Assembly: GCA_013397935.1 (NCBI GenBank)
Contig: VZRN01005851.1
Location: forward strand, 1,240,805-1,304,804
DNA length: 64,000 nt
DNA from: Dasyornis broadbenti
Taxonomy: Eukaryota; Chordata; Aves; Passeriformes; Dasyornithidae
Direction of reading: 5' to 3'
Within the stretch, counting starts at the first letter, position 1; every line of letters begins with the position of its first letter. Positions 50,501-63,039 of the stretch are shown piece by piece. The notes below the pieces were generated by a model. It saw nothing but the letters and a program-made list of their open reading frames with translations. It had not been told where the DNA came from and did no database searches. The translations under genes were made by a program, and so were the position numbers.

Positions 50501-52724
50501 TGCTAAGGAGAAACACATCACCTAACATCCCACTGTTAATTGTTAACAAAGGCCATCCACCTGTGCTGTCCTGATAAAAAACACTTCCATTTCCTCCTGT
50601 CTCAACGTTTGTGTGTCAATACAGAAAGCTGACAAGCGTTTCTGGGGTCCTGGAAGCATTCATTCATGCATACACAAGTGTATCTTTAGAGAAGAGGCTC
50701 CTGCTTTCTCTGCTTGACTAGAGGAATATGGGAATTATCCGTGAAGATAATAGGAATACAAGATCAGCTCTAAATTTGCCAAGTATTCTCACCATGGTGA
50801 CTGTGTAAATTTATTACAAGTTTCAGTAGTATCTTAATCCTTCAAGTAGTACCTAATTTAATATCCTGATTCATTACCTGAAACAAGTAGGAGAAGGCAG
50901 TTTTTAAAGAAATACAACTCACAGATGGTAGTAAAAATGACAGTCTCAGTAGATTTTTCATGCCCATGCATCATCATTTGATTTTTAAAAAAAACTAAGG
51001 ATACTTGAAATTCAAATAAATCAAGAGGTATACTGCAGAGACTGTGAACATTTTGGTGGTCACTGAACAACCCAAACAATTCAACCAACCAACCAACCAA
51101 AGAAAAATAACTGTAAGAACAGAGAAAAATACTCCATAACTTTACTCCAACTTCTCATTCATATTAAAAAAATATTGACCAAGTTAAATTGAAAAACACT
51201 GTTCTATTAATCTAATGAATCTGTTACTTTGGGTTACCTTCAGTGGTTTTATTTTCACAAAAAAACAAAAAACAACAACCAAAAAAGCCCCCAAACTGTG
51301 GCACCTAGTTTTATCCAGTAAGGAATATATGTGCAAGCTTTGTTTGATATTAAGAATTCTTTCCTTGATCAACGGATCCTAAAGTAAAAAGCCAAAACCC
51401 AAAAGCAGTAATTAGAAGTTGAAGAACATATTAGCAAAAAGAAGAGTAAAAAATATACCTTTGGTAGAATTAATATATTTTTTTAATAGGGCTTGTATAC
51501 TTTATTGTAGGCTCGTTTTCAAGCTACTTTGCATTGTGAATATTTTCAAGTAAAGACAAAAAGAAAGAAGCGTGACCAGGGTTTTGGCAAAGCATGAATA
51601 TAACTTTTGACTAAATAGGAAGTACTTTTGCTACAGCCATACCTGCTACGGACCACATATGCAGCAGATACAGTTGCACCAAACATTTAAATAAGCAACA
51701 TACAAGTTAGAAGTCTTACCTTGGAGTTTTCCTGCTACAAGGCTTATAGTAGCTGCTACATCATTCATTTGTCCCAGAAATATCAAGGTGCCTATTAGTA
51801 TTATTATTACTATTATTACAATTTTCTTATATAACCTGTTATGTGACCACATCAATGCACAAACAAATTATTATTTCTGTAGTGATACCTAAAATATTTT
51901 CTTGATTATAAATTAAAAACTGAGAGCATAATTCAGATATACCATTACATAGATATAAGATAATCTCAAAAATTGGAAAACCAGTAAATTAATACAAAAT
52001 ATGTTCACCAACAGTCACATAATTTAAAGCTAATTTAAATCATATAATTTAATCTAATTCTTTGGTGCTTAAGATTAGTAAGTCCACTAGTAAGGTAGAT
52101 GTGGAAACCAGAACTGATTCAGCTACAGTAACTTTTAAATGGGTCACAAGACATCGTTAACTACTTTTAGCTTTCTGTAGAAGATAAGCCATGAACTGAC
52201 ACACATGGCAGACAGTAAGAAAAAAAAAAATCTTCTGTAATGGAAATAGATTATCTCCACTGACTCTTCCAGGCATACTTCCCTGAATTTGAAGCAATAT
52301 TCTGTTATCTCTTGAATTCCTAGGAAACTGTTTAGTCTCTAGCAACTGGCATGTACATCACTATATAACACAGTTGCGTTAGCTCATGAAAAGGTGTTTC
52401 ACTGTACATGCTCTGCCAAAGGGTACAAAGCCTGGACTCCAGAGCAATTGGACACATCACAGGTGACACACTTGGCTCTGAAAAGGGGAAAATGACATTT
52501 GTTTAACACATAAGCAATTTATGCTGACTGCTTCATTCACAGGCATTTCTGGCCAGAAAACCTGAAAGACATTTTTTGTACCACTGGGATTGCAGCATAG
52601 GAAGATAAAACAGAAATAAATACTGTATTCTAAACTGAGAATCTTGGCTAAACTGGAATGGCCACTGATTCTCATGGTTTAGGAATGGTGCTCCCCAATG
52701 CTGTGTTCCCACTGAAACAACTCC
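47591..52724. other. mostly unique non-coding DNA with a GC-richer island
   Basis: No named repeat. A GC-richer island at about 49170-49640 has short overlapping open frames on both strands without domains. It could be an old LTR or retrocopy, but I see no defining ends. CAAC units lie at 51083-51100 and a decayed ATT microsatellite near 51790-51825. Confidence 0.45.
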
Positions 52725-53085
52725 AAACCATGCACTGCTCACTCACTCTTCCCTTCGTCTCCTTTTTCCCTGCAGCTGGATGGAGAGAATTGGAGGCACA
52801 AAAGCTGAAGGTTGAGATAAGAACAATTTAGTGGAAACAGCAATAAGATAAGAAAGCAAACAGAAACAGCAGCAATATTAATAAAAAGGTATACAAGAGA
52901 GAGGCAAGTAATTCACACACAAATGCTCATGGTGGAGCCCAAGCCGACTGCCACCACGCTTCCCAAGCCTGGGAGAGAACTCTTCCACCTGCCCTATAAA
53001 ATGAAGTGAGGTGGTATAGAATAGCTACTGGGTCTCAGCTATGGCCCCTCCTTGCTACTGCTTTGTCCTGGCCGGGACCAGGACA
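52725..53085 (+). mobile_element. degraded avian ERVL-type LTR with internal deletion
   Basis: The order of blocks fits a long terminal repeat common in bird genomes. CACTGCTCACTCACTC and CTGCAGCTGGATGGAGAGAA come first, then GGTTGAGATAAGAACAATTT, an A-rich stretch (52830-52910) and AATGCTCATGGTGGAGCCCA. They are followed by GAGGTGGTATAGAATAGCTA and ending GGGACCAGGACA. A stretch expected between the GGTATAGAATA block and the end is missing, so the copy is internally deleted. The family's 5' end is not clear, and no internal retroviral genes flank it, so it is a remnant or solo LTR. Family assignment rests on recalled similarity only. Confidence 0.65.
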
Positions 53086-54300
53086 TGGACACACGCACAG
53101 AGTGTATCTGAAAGGCAGAAAATGGCATAAGAAGAGTTTTGCCACCTTGACAGCTTCTTGTTTATTTCTGCCAGTCCCACTTTAAAGAGGGCAGTCACAG
53201 AAATGTCACTGCTGAAAAATTTCACACAAGTTTGAAGTCTTGAGCCAAAACCAGCCCACACAGGAACGCACACCCTTCAGCAGCAATCTAGAGAGAAAAA
53301 CAAAAAAATCCTCTGGTTTTCCCAACATTTTTGACACCGTCAAAGAAAAGAAACAAGTTTTCAACCCTGTGACTTAGGAAAGCAACATTATTGTCAGCAG
53401 GGAAAGAAACAACTTCTCTGCTAACAGTAAAGCAAGAACACAAATATTGCACTGAAGGGAGCATCAGGATGGTAGCCAAAAGATTCCTGGGAAGGAGACT
53501 GACCTCTTGACCTCTTGATCTCTGAAGCAACAGGGATCAGAGAACACCACTTAGACAGATTTTCTCATCAACAGGACTCAAACTGCAAACAGCATTTTTT
53601 TTTCTAACCCCTATTTTATCCTCATACAACTCCAGTAGTCCATGTAGTATGTCCTGCTGTTTCAAATGTACATCTTTTATGTGTTGTGTGCTCAGTACAC
53701 ACAAGAACAAGAAAACCAGAAAATATGGCTGTGAGAGCTTTCTGTTGCCTTCCCACACATCACCCCATGAAAAGAAGAGGAATCTAAACCTCTGGTCAGT
53801 ATAGTTCCAGTTAGTTCCCCAGCTACATTTGCTGTCATTCAAACCACATAGCTCTGGCCTGGCTGAAGGGATCCCTAGCAGTCCTTGCTCACCTTGCCTA
53901 GGATAATTCCTGAACTCTCTGGTAAGAGGAGTTGGCGATGCAGGTCTCAGATTGAACAGCATCACTTCACAGAGCCCACAGCTTCCTGAGGTCTGGCATT
54001 AGGATCTGTAACCCCGTCATTGTTTGCCATGGGTAAAGATTGCAATATTTCTATAATATCCTGAGAAGAGAGGTAGCTTAGGTAAGAAAAGCCTCTTGAA
54101 GATGTTTGTGTGATTCTAAAATGTGCAGAAAAGACAAAAGCATATAGAATTTAAAAGTTGGACTGCCACCATGCATGTTGACAGGCTGACATTATCACAT
54201 ACTTGAAAAGAAAGACTTAGAGCAAAGCTCAGGTCTTTGAATAAGCTCCTGTAAATAATTAAAAAGGCAGTCTGGGTTTTGAGGGTTTGGTTTTGTTGTT

Positions 54301-54356
54301 TTGGATTTTGTTGTTGTTGTTGTTTGTTTGGGAGTTTGGGGTGGAAGGGGAGGGGG
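54301..54356 (+). repeat. TTG repeat followed by a G-quadruplex motif
   Basis: TTG units (54309-54330) run into four G tracts at 54330-54332, 54338-54341, 54347-54350 and 54352-54356, with loops of 5, 5 and 1 nt. This satisfies the canonical G3+N1-7 quadruplex pattern. Confidence 0.75.
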
Positions 54357-54830
54357 TTAAAGTTAGGGAATCAGACTCACTATTTTATTTGCAGACATGA
54401 TACAGCTGCAATGAAGAAATCACTTTGCTAGCAACAAGAAGCTTAGAAATCTAAATTTTATGTTTCTTTACTATAACTAATGATTATTCACTGGAAACAG
54501 ATCTGGAAACCTCTTGGGTTACAGTGCATTGCAAAAAAAGTAACAAGACCCAAACCCCAAGAGAATTAAAGTGACCACAACATAAACCTTAATTACATTT
54601 GTTTAACCTCCAAAGTGGCCTTTACTTCCCTTATGCGAATGGAAAGGAGGACAAACTAGAGAGGGAAACTTCATTAACTGAGGCAATGGGCTGACCTTGC
54701 CAGAGAGGCAGGTGGTGGCTGCAGACACCTCACTGATCCACAGCTCATCAGGATCCACTTTTGAATTTAAGGCAAGTAAAAATGGCATGTACAAGATTAG
54801 AGGGCTTCAGATCCATCCTTGTCTGTTTAC

Positions 54831-54835
54831 AGTTC
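54831..54835 (+). repeat. left 5-bp target-site duplication
   Basis: AGTTC immediately before the LTR start TGTCATGG; the same five bases follow the LTR end at 55379-55383. Confidence 0.8.
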
Positions 54836-55378
54836 TGTCATGGTTTGACAGTGGCCAAATGCCAGGCACCCACGACAGCCACTCACTTGCTGTCCCCTGC
54901 CACAGCTGGGCAGAAGAGAGAAAAAAAATTAAACAAAGGGGTTATGAGTCGAGATAAGGACCGGGAGAAAACACTCCTAGGGCAAAATAGGCTTAACTTG
55001 GAGTTACAAATGCCCATGACTGGCAGAGGAATCTCAACTCTGGGGCCTGGAGCAACTCCTCCTCCTCCTCGTCCACTGACCTTGGTGTCTCTGTGTTGTT
55101 TCCCTCACATGTTCGCACCTTCTCCTCTTCTCTGGCTAGAAAAAACTGCTTGCGCACTTTGTTTTGATTTCTTCTTAAATATGTTATCACAGAGGCATAA
55201 CCAATATCTCTAATTGGCCCAGGCCTGGACAGCAGCATGTCCATTTTCGGAGCCATCCGGGATTGGCTCTGCTGGACATGGTGGAGCCTTCTAGAAGCTT
55301 CTAATGGAAGCCACCTCTGTGCACAACCCCCCCCCACCACCACCACCACCAAAAACTGAGCCATGCAAAACCAACACA
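54836..55378 (+). mobile_element. solo LTR of an avian endogenous retrovirus (ERVL-like)
   Basis: A 543-bp LTR that starts with TG (TGTCATGGTTTGACA), ends with CA (CAAAACCAACACA) and is flanked by identical 5-bp copies of AGTTC. That marks a true integration, followed by recombination between the two LTRs that removed the viral genes. Internal landmarks are GTCGAGATAAGGACCGGGAG (near 54947), TTGGTGTCTCTGTGTTGTTT (near 55082) and TTAAATATGTTATCACAGAG (near 55174). A 5-bp duplication fits the ERVL/class III group. Compared with my memory of the family it is short, with a tandem-rich middle portion missing. A C run with CAC triplets (55327-55350) near the 3' end appears expanded. The open frames across it are not viral genes. 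Confidence 0.88.
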
Positions 55379-55383
55379 AGTTC
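55379..55383 (+). repeat. right 5-bp target-site duplication
   Basis: AGTTC, identical to 54831-54835. Confidence 0.8.
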
Positions 55384-55397
55384 CAACAAAGAAACAT

Positions 55398-55467
<70 letters not shown>

Positions 55468-55476
55468 TAGATAGAT
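55398..55476. repeat. (GATA)n/(GACA)n compound microsatellite
   Basis: About 13 GATA units, then 4 GACA units, then a short return to GATA. It begins 14 bp after the right target-site duplication of the solo LTR. The clean units suggest it is probably length-variable between individuals. Confidence 0.95.
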
Positions 55477-55629
55477 GTGTCTCCTTACTGTACAGGATCC
55501 CTCCCCAACAGTACACAGTTTTAAATCACTGCAAACGAGACATCCCAGGAAAATGTTTTAAAATAATTGATTTTTTTTTTTTTTTGCAAGGAGTATAACT
55601 CAGTATAGGTAATGTGGTCTTTTATTATT

Positions 55630-55640
55630 NNNNNNNNNNN
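55630..55640. other. assembly gap (11 N)
   Basis: A run of 11 N after a TTATT stretch; the missing sequence is unknown. Confidence 0.99.
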
Positions 55641-58600
55641 GAGGTACTCTGTGAATGATGAATATAAAGGGAGACTGCATGAGAGTCATGACTGTTTATG
55701 GGGAGGTTAATAATGGAACTGATCATGTCATCACTGACATTTTCTCTGTCTCTATTCATTTAACATATGGGAAGAAAGTCAAGGACAGAAAATAAAATAG
55801 AAAAGGAATAGCTGATCCTCCTTTCTTTGTTGTACGTAGATGAGCTGAATAATATGGAGTCATTCACTGTGAAACAGGGTAAAAAGTCAACAAATGCTAA
55901 TGAGTCTCCATACATTTTAAAACATTCAATGCTCTATAGTCTTTATTAGTATCTCTTCTGAAGCCCCGTGCTAGCAGTAAAGGGAGAAAACAGCATTTTG
56001 AAGCAGTACTAAAGGTTGGAGCCTGCTGTGTTGAACTTCTCAAATTGCTGGGAATGAGAGCAGCTTTAGTAGTTCCTGTACAAAATTTAAATCTATATTT
56101 CAAGTGGCATTTCAATTGCCACTGAGCTGCTGCGCAGACTGAGTGGACAGAACAAGAATGCTTCATCTCCTTGATTATTTCCTCAATGGCCTTTGAGTCA
56201 TTCTGTGGAGTATAGCTGAACATTTTCAACCTGTGGGCAAAACTGAGTACATAAATAAGAGTATAACAGCGAACAAACATTGCCAACAGACTGTGGTCAC
56301 GAACATGCTCAGTCACAAGGACAGAATGGTTCTTAGAGGAGAAATAAGTTATATTAAACTTGAAAGGGAATCTTAGAAAATAGTCTCTGGTGCATGTGGA
56401 GTACTTTAAATTCTTTAAAAATCTGAATCATGCACCTGGTGACCTCAGGGAGGGGTGTAACCCTAATGCCCAAAGTCTACAGTGAGCAGCTGGGCCTGAC
56501 AGTGTGCAGCTGCAGGAGCACCTTGTGGGATGGAATCCTTCATCTCTGCCAAGACAGTCTCCTGTCTCCTAAAATTGCTCCCACCAGTTCTGCACCTGAG
56601 CAAAACAATGCTGAAAAAACAGCTGCTTATAAAACATGTTCTTGAGACACAAAGTAACCTAAATTTCACAAGATGAGACCAACCATGTAAATATTCATCT
56701 CTAAACTTATGTTTAACTCTTCAACAATAACCCCGTTTCCTGAAGAATATCTGTAGTCCTTTGTTCTTACACTGGGGACAAACTACCTTTCTGCGTTCAC
56801 CTGGTTCTCCTTACCACTAGCTAGTCAAAATTCCAGTTCAAATTTCCTTTGGGAATCTGGGATTGGTAGCCAAGAATAGCAGGCTTATTTGACAACTTGA
56901 CCAATTTAATTTTTTTTAAAGTGACACTAGCAGTCAGCCTACATGCATTTATTTTTCATCTCTCTGTATACTCTGCCATGGGACAAAAGAAATATCTCTC
57001 CATTGGGAATACGGGAGCGAAATAACATTTATCTTCCTGATGCCTACTCTAAGCTCCTTGCACATGCACAATTGTACTCATACCAAATTTTTTGTTTACA
57101 ATCATTTTGGTGACTCAGCTGGGCAGTGGGACACGATAAATGAAGATAGCTGGTTTCTCTAGGGATCTCTTTCCACATAAAGAGAAAAAGTTCAAAAATC
57201 CCTGAGCATATGCTGAATGATAATACATGCAGACCTATGAAGGCAGACAGTCACATATTCCAAAAACTGTAAGGTTATGTTTTTAAGGTGATGTGCATAA
57301 GCTAATAAGCTCAGCTGTTTCCATGCTTATTAGAAGATAATTCAAGGATCTGTGCTGTGCTCCTGCTGAGCTGCAACATTTGCCTGATTAATGTTTTTCA
57401 GTATGAGCTGGTAGGGAGTGATTACTTTCCTCTGTTTCTTTAGGCAGCAAGTCTACCTCTGCTACCAAGACATCTGTAAGCATTTAAGGAACATCTCATC
57501 TCAGGCAGAGGATCCAAGCACTCTGTTCATCAAAGAATGCTATCAGATCATGGCCTCAAGGTCCCACTTACCAGTTCAGGTTCAAATTCAAGCCGTCCCA
57601 ATGTTATTTAGATCCAGGCTTTTGCTAATGTTACCTTGCAAAGGAAAAAGAAAGAAGCGGAGAAAAAAGGTGTAATTTATGTTAAGCACCCCTTAGCTCC
57701 CTTTCTGAAGTACCAGAGATGAATACTGATCACAACTTCCTAGCAGCTGCTCCTACTTTGAGCAGAGGAAGAGCAACCCTTCCAATGGCAGCTACCTGAG
57801 CACTCTGTAGTGATCCAGGATTTCAGGGCTTCAGTTTCTGTGGAGCAGGTTATGGTCCCCAGGGATAAAACTTCAAGCAACTATTGGTGAGACACTGTCC
57901 TGCAGGATCTGTTTGAGTCATCCAACATGCACAGTTAGGCTTTCCATAGTTTCCCATTGCTTTTCAGCTTTCCTCCTCAACTTTAATTTCATTGGCTATA
58001 TACACAAGTTTTTCAACTTCTCAGTCTGGTTTCACTACAAGAATTCAACAAGAATTCAAGCAAACATAGTATGTTTTACCTCAGACCACTGACTCCTGTG
58101 TGATTATCTACTCTCTTGAAAGGAAACCCAGCACAGTCTCAGTAACCCTTCATGGGAAAAAAAAAAATCTAAGATAATAGGAAAAAAGCTCAGAGGGGAA
58201 AAATAGAACACACACACAAAACAGATTTAAAAAAAAAAAAATTAAAAAAAATTTGTCCCAAAACATACTGTAGTACATTCTGTTCTTTATACAATAGCAC
58301 CAGAAAGTTAAAAACATAACACTGAAACTGCATAAACTCCTGGTTTATAGAATTTACCTTGCTTTAACTTTGGTAATAAATTCTAGTACTAACAGTTTCT
58401 AGGTAAAAGAAAACAAAAAATTAGGAAGATAACTGTAGCCTGGAAACATTCCAAAATGGAAAGATAACCTGGTTTTATTTGGTGGAGAGTGTTGGCAAGA
58501 GAATATACCATTAATGAACAAACCTGCTTTGCATTAGACAGCACATTTTTGCTATAAACACAAATTAAAGCATTTGTTTCTAGTGTAGAAATCTATCCTA

Positions 58601-58790
58601 TCAATTTTTCCTCAGGCTCTGTTTTCTCACTCCTCAGGGTGTCTGGCTGTTGGAAGAGAAAAAGCATTGATTTAAAACTCAGTTCTGCAACACTGTTAAC
58701 TGTGGGAGTGGATTTTACCCACAAGTTATCCCTATGAAGCTAATGGAAATGCTTGTGTGCATAGGAATTAGAGATGGCTGGGAATTTCTT
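55641..58790. other. unique non-coding DNA
   Basis: No named repeat. Open frames of up to 139 codons (55897-56316, minus) lack recognisable domains. One weak exon-like signal (57444-57475) is listed separately. Confidence 0.5.
57444..57475 (+). other. candidate 32-nt exon (speculative)
   Basis: A pyrimidine tract ending TCTGTTTCTTTAG precedes 32 nt, followed by GTAAGC. The open frame 57418-57675 runs across it and ends in a lysine/arginine-rich tail, but the product matches no domain I know. No supporting exon was found, and chance occurrence is likely. Confidence 0.1.
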
Positions 58791-58835
58791 TTCCTTCCTT
58801 CCTTCCTTCCTTCCTTCCTTCCTTCCTTCCTTCCC
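58791..58835. repeat. (TTCC)n microsatellite
   Basis: Eleven clean TTCC units, bordered by a run of C. Confidence 0.95.
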
Positions 58836-59292
58836 CCCTGGATACTGCAACTTTTGACAAAATATGTGAGTTTTTCCATTAAACTTTCAGTAAGTTATCA
58901 TTTTACTGGCCAGTCTGGAAGAGAGCAAGAACAGGAGTTAGGAACTTGACTGTTCTCAGAAACAAACAGCAGGACATGTCAGAGGCATGTCCCCTTCAGG
59001 TTCTCAGCTGAAACGTTCTGCTTTTTATAAAACACGCAGTTATACCTAGGACTAGAGAAAAAGAGATGGAGCAGTCAGGATGTATTTCTGAGATGCCAAG
59101 CTCCCACACTGAGGCATCCAGACAACACATACTTCTGCACATTGGGTATAGAGGAAGGCCTGAAAGGAGCAACTTCCACTCTGGTCTAATTTCTAGTCTA
59201 GAAATTGGTTTAATTGTCTAGCAAGTGGGAAAATTTTTTTAATAGAGGTGCAGTCACAGACTCACATCTTCCATACTGATTTTTTTCTTTTC

Positions 59293-59295
<3 letters not shown>

Positions 59296-59327
<32 letters not shown>

Positions 59328-59346
59328 CTTTTTTTTGTGGGGGGGT

Positions 59347-59392
<46 letters not shown>
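59296..59392. repeat. long poly(T) low-complexity tract
   Basis: Runs of 28 T (59296-59323), 8 T and 43 T (59350-59392), separated by a short G-rich piece (GTGGGGGGGTGAG). The 88-codon minus-strand frame of lysines across it is an artefact of the homopolymer. Length is likely inaccurate in the assembly. Confidence 0.9.
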
Positions 59393-59393
<1 letters not shown>

Positions 59394-62300
59394 TAAACCA
59401 GCTTTTCTGAGGGCAGGAATGTTTTGGCTTGTAGCTGCTTCTTTCACAACTTAGAATGGGATTTTCCATACAGATTTGCACACAGAAGCTCGGGGTCAGA
59501 AGCCTGCTTTTGTATTGCACCCATACACATATTGCAAAGGTCTCTTCCTGGGGCTAATACTGCTGCCCTAGGAAAACTAGTTACATGCCATTTCAATGGG
59601 GTCAAGAATAGAAAATTTACACTTGCTGTGGCTAGAATTTCTGCTTGCTCCAAAATAAAACTTTAAGTTATGGAGAAGAGTAAAATACATCCATGTTAAC
59701 CCATTCCTGCTCTGGTCATTCTGTTGAATCAGCACTTGCAAAATGTTTTTCCATGCTTGTGGGGCAGTCACGAAATGCCAGGTCACTCTTCAGCAGCTGT
59801 TCTTCAGTGGCTGTGACACTTTTCCACTGACAAACCCAGCTCTGTGAATGCCTTCTCCTTGCTTGGAAGGATGGTGACATTTAGTATTTGACCATAATCA
59901 TATAAACAGACATTTCTTCTTTTCTGTTTGCCACTAAACTCCTTGGGATTTAACCTCCCATTTGCCTGCAAAAACTGCTTCATGCATAATCAACACAGAG
60001 AGATGCTATAAAATTGTAACTGTAATTGTGAGTCAGAGAAAAACTCAATTCCATTATATATTGCCATGCACTGTCAGAAAACTTTATCTGCCTATATTTA
60101 TTATGTACTAATCCTAAGCACGCTCAGTTTGAGACATAGCACAGCATTGACAAATCAGGTGTAACCTAATTTATTCAAACATGTTTGCAGCCACAGAAAT
60201 AAGAGCACACCAGAAGTTCAAAATCTTTCTCTGCTGCTCCAGCAAGGCTTGCAGGCTGAGCTGATCCAGGTCTTGCAGCTGTGCCCAAACCAGTGCCCAA
60301 ATCACTAGATTAAAAATAGAAAAGCTCCAGTATTGTTCTAAGTCCTGCATGTGTGTATGTATACATGTGTGCACACATGCAGACCAGTAACATTGCTTTG
60401 GGGTCTTTTTCTTGAATCACCAACCCATGCAGGAAGCTAAAATTTAGTACAATTGGAATTTTTCAGTAGATTTGCTCATCTTTTAATATTTGCTATGGTT
60501 TAACTTATTAAAGTTAAAAGGTTTCTTTGTAACCAGATTAAACCAAGCCCTTCTGTAAATAAAGATTCTTTGTGAAAAAAATTAAATTAAGGATTACTCT
60601 GCTGTTCCTTTTAGGACTCAGTTCACAGTTCAGTGTTATGTTAGAAATGTGAGAATGGCTTCTGAAGCAAAGTCCATTTCTACAGGCCTGGCACACAGTG
60701 ATAGACTGAGTGCTATTCAAGAAGAAACACAACTTCATCAGCAAGGACTTGGATCAATGCTGGTACAATCAATCCCCTGACAGGAGAAATGGGATTGTTA
60801 TGACTATTACATACATATACTTCACACAGATGAGGTTTCCTATTGACATTTGTTGTAGAGGAGAAGGATTGGTCTAATTAAAGCTGAGGACCTGGGAGAG
60901 ATATATTTGCGTCTCCTCATCTGGGATAGATTTGCTGTGGGACTTGGCCTATGGCAAAGTCTGCTTGTGCTTAAGATTCCCATTTATAGAAAGTGGAAAA
61001 GTAGCTTTTTCATTTCTTTCAGGGATTTTGTGCAGATAAATATATGGTACTTACAAGCACCATGTAAGAATGTAAAACAGAATCTGAACAACAGCCTCAA
61101 GAAGATGAGCATGATACTTATTCTTTTAAAGCAAGGATATTAAACCAGTCAAGCAGAAGTATATCATTAAACTATTCTTCTTTCCAAGGCTGTAAGTAAG
61201 CTCTTTCCCCTGAAGGTGACTTGTCAGGAACATATGCATTTTCTGTAAGCTACCGATCTCTATTTGCAGTTTGTTAAATATTACTGAGAATAGAATTAAG
61301 GCATTTATGCCTGCAAATGTGGTATTCTCAATGGCTACACACAGAATCAACTACCTGTCACATTTCCCCATCTTGCACCAAGAAGAAATAAGGTAAGAGG
61401 AATGGGATTTCTTTTCCCTAATCTAATAGCACAGACATTTAAACCCAAGCTAGTTACTCCAGGCTCCCTCTCAAGTTCATGTTGTGAATACATTCCTTCT
61501 AGCATGTGATTCATCTCATCCTAAAGCAGACAACTAAAAATAGGTCAGAATTGCAGACTAGGAGGGCTTTTACTCCTGTCAACTGCAGCAGCAGGTTAAC
61601 GTGAGAGGCTTACCGAAAAATGTCTGTATAGTGTCCCACCATGTATCAATTTTGTGTAGGCTTTTTCTCATTTCTCTTGCATGTGCTTAAAAAGCCTTTT
61701 AGCATAGTCTAAAATAACAATTACCCAAAACACGACATGTTTAGAAAGAATGCTAAATGTAAATTATACCTCTTACTTCCTATGAGATGAACATTTGTCC
61801 TGCAAATTATTTGAACTAAAATTTTCTGCAGCTTGAGTTTGTCATCTATAGCTAGGTAAAGAACAGACAAAGTTAAAACCCTCAATGGTCTTTTGCTTCC
61901 TCCTAAAAATATGCTGTTTCCACAAAAATATGGAGCTTCCTAAAGCCAGGTAATTCAGACTATGGGAGAAGAATAGAGTATCTGTCATCCCAATATGATT
62001 TTTTTTATGAACATATCTTTTTCCAAGTTTCTTGAAAAGTGCCTATGATTTCTCTTTGCCTGTACACACATTACCGTCCAATGAGAAGGCTCATTCAAGC
62101 CTCTGCAAGGAAAAGCTCAGCTTGCCCACAGGAATAATCTCACAAAAGATTCAAAAATTTCAGAAGCAACAGGAAGATACCTGCACAAAAGTAAAGCTCT
62201 GTCAATAGTAATTTAGAGTAAAGTACATGCTAATATTTAAAAAACCTCTACATATATTTTGCCTATGAACACTGGGATTTTAGACAGCTTTTGTGCCTCA

Positions 62301-63039
62301 AAAAAATAAAAGCTTCCAGAAGTCTTGATAAATTTTCCTAATTTGACTTCAGTGATCAATAGCACATGTTCTGTAGAGGCATCTTGGGACGACCCTCTAA
62401 ATGAGCAGTCACATTCACCAGAAATACTCTCTTATTAGTGGTTACTTTAGAAACAATTGCTTCTGAAATGAAAGATGAGTAAAATTACTTTTAAACTATT
62501 GCCTTTAATACACCAAAGAGGACCTTAAAATGAACTGAAGAGGAAAGATGTCTCATGATTTTGTGTCTTTTTCACACAGCACTAATAGAAGAAAGAAAAC
62601 AGAATCATAGTTACAAAGCAGAAGTACAGATCTTGTTTTTTTTATGGTATTAAAAGGACCAAAAAAAAAAAAAAGTGTTGTTTTAAAACTCTTTCAGATT
62701 AGAAGAGTAGAAGGGAATTGATCTGATTTTTATTATCCTTGTTCAATGTCCAGTTTATTCTTTTAGTGACAAACCTCTTCACATGTTCAGGAGATCTTAG
62801 GGACCTGTGAGTTTCCAAGAAAAAGCAATGCCACATCCTGAAACTATAAGCTCCATAAAAAATACCATTATCACCTTTTTTAATAGCCAGATGAAAACAG
62901 CTGAATTTTATCCCTAGAAGCTCAGCCTACATCAGTAGGTGAGGGCCTGACATATTCCTGACACCCTTGGCAGAGGAGGCACCAAGCAGCTGGAGATCAT
63001 TTTCCAAGCATCCCAGATGTGCCCTGTGCTGCTTCCCAT
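59393..63039. other. unique AT-rich non-coding DNA
   Basis: No gene or named repeat recognised. An A run lies at 62660-62673. Weak GC-richer sequence from about 62930 leads into the LTR fragment. Confidence 0.5.

Noticed and set aside
53537..53965. 142-codon minus-strand open frame
   Set aside because: No domain, no conserved-looking pattern and no splice context.
54761..55397. Open frames of 134-150 codons on both strands
   Set aside because: They lie across the solo LTR and its flank and do not match any retroviral protein.
55398..55476. CRISPR-like array
   Set aside because: Direct repeats are 4-bp units without spacers, a simple microsatellite.
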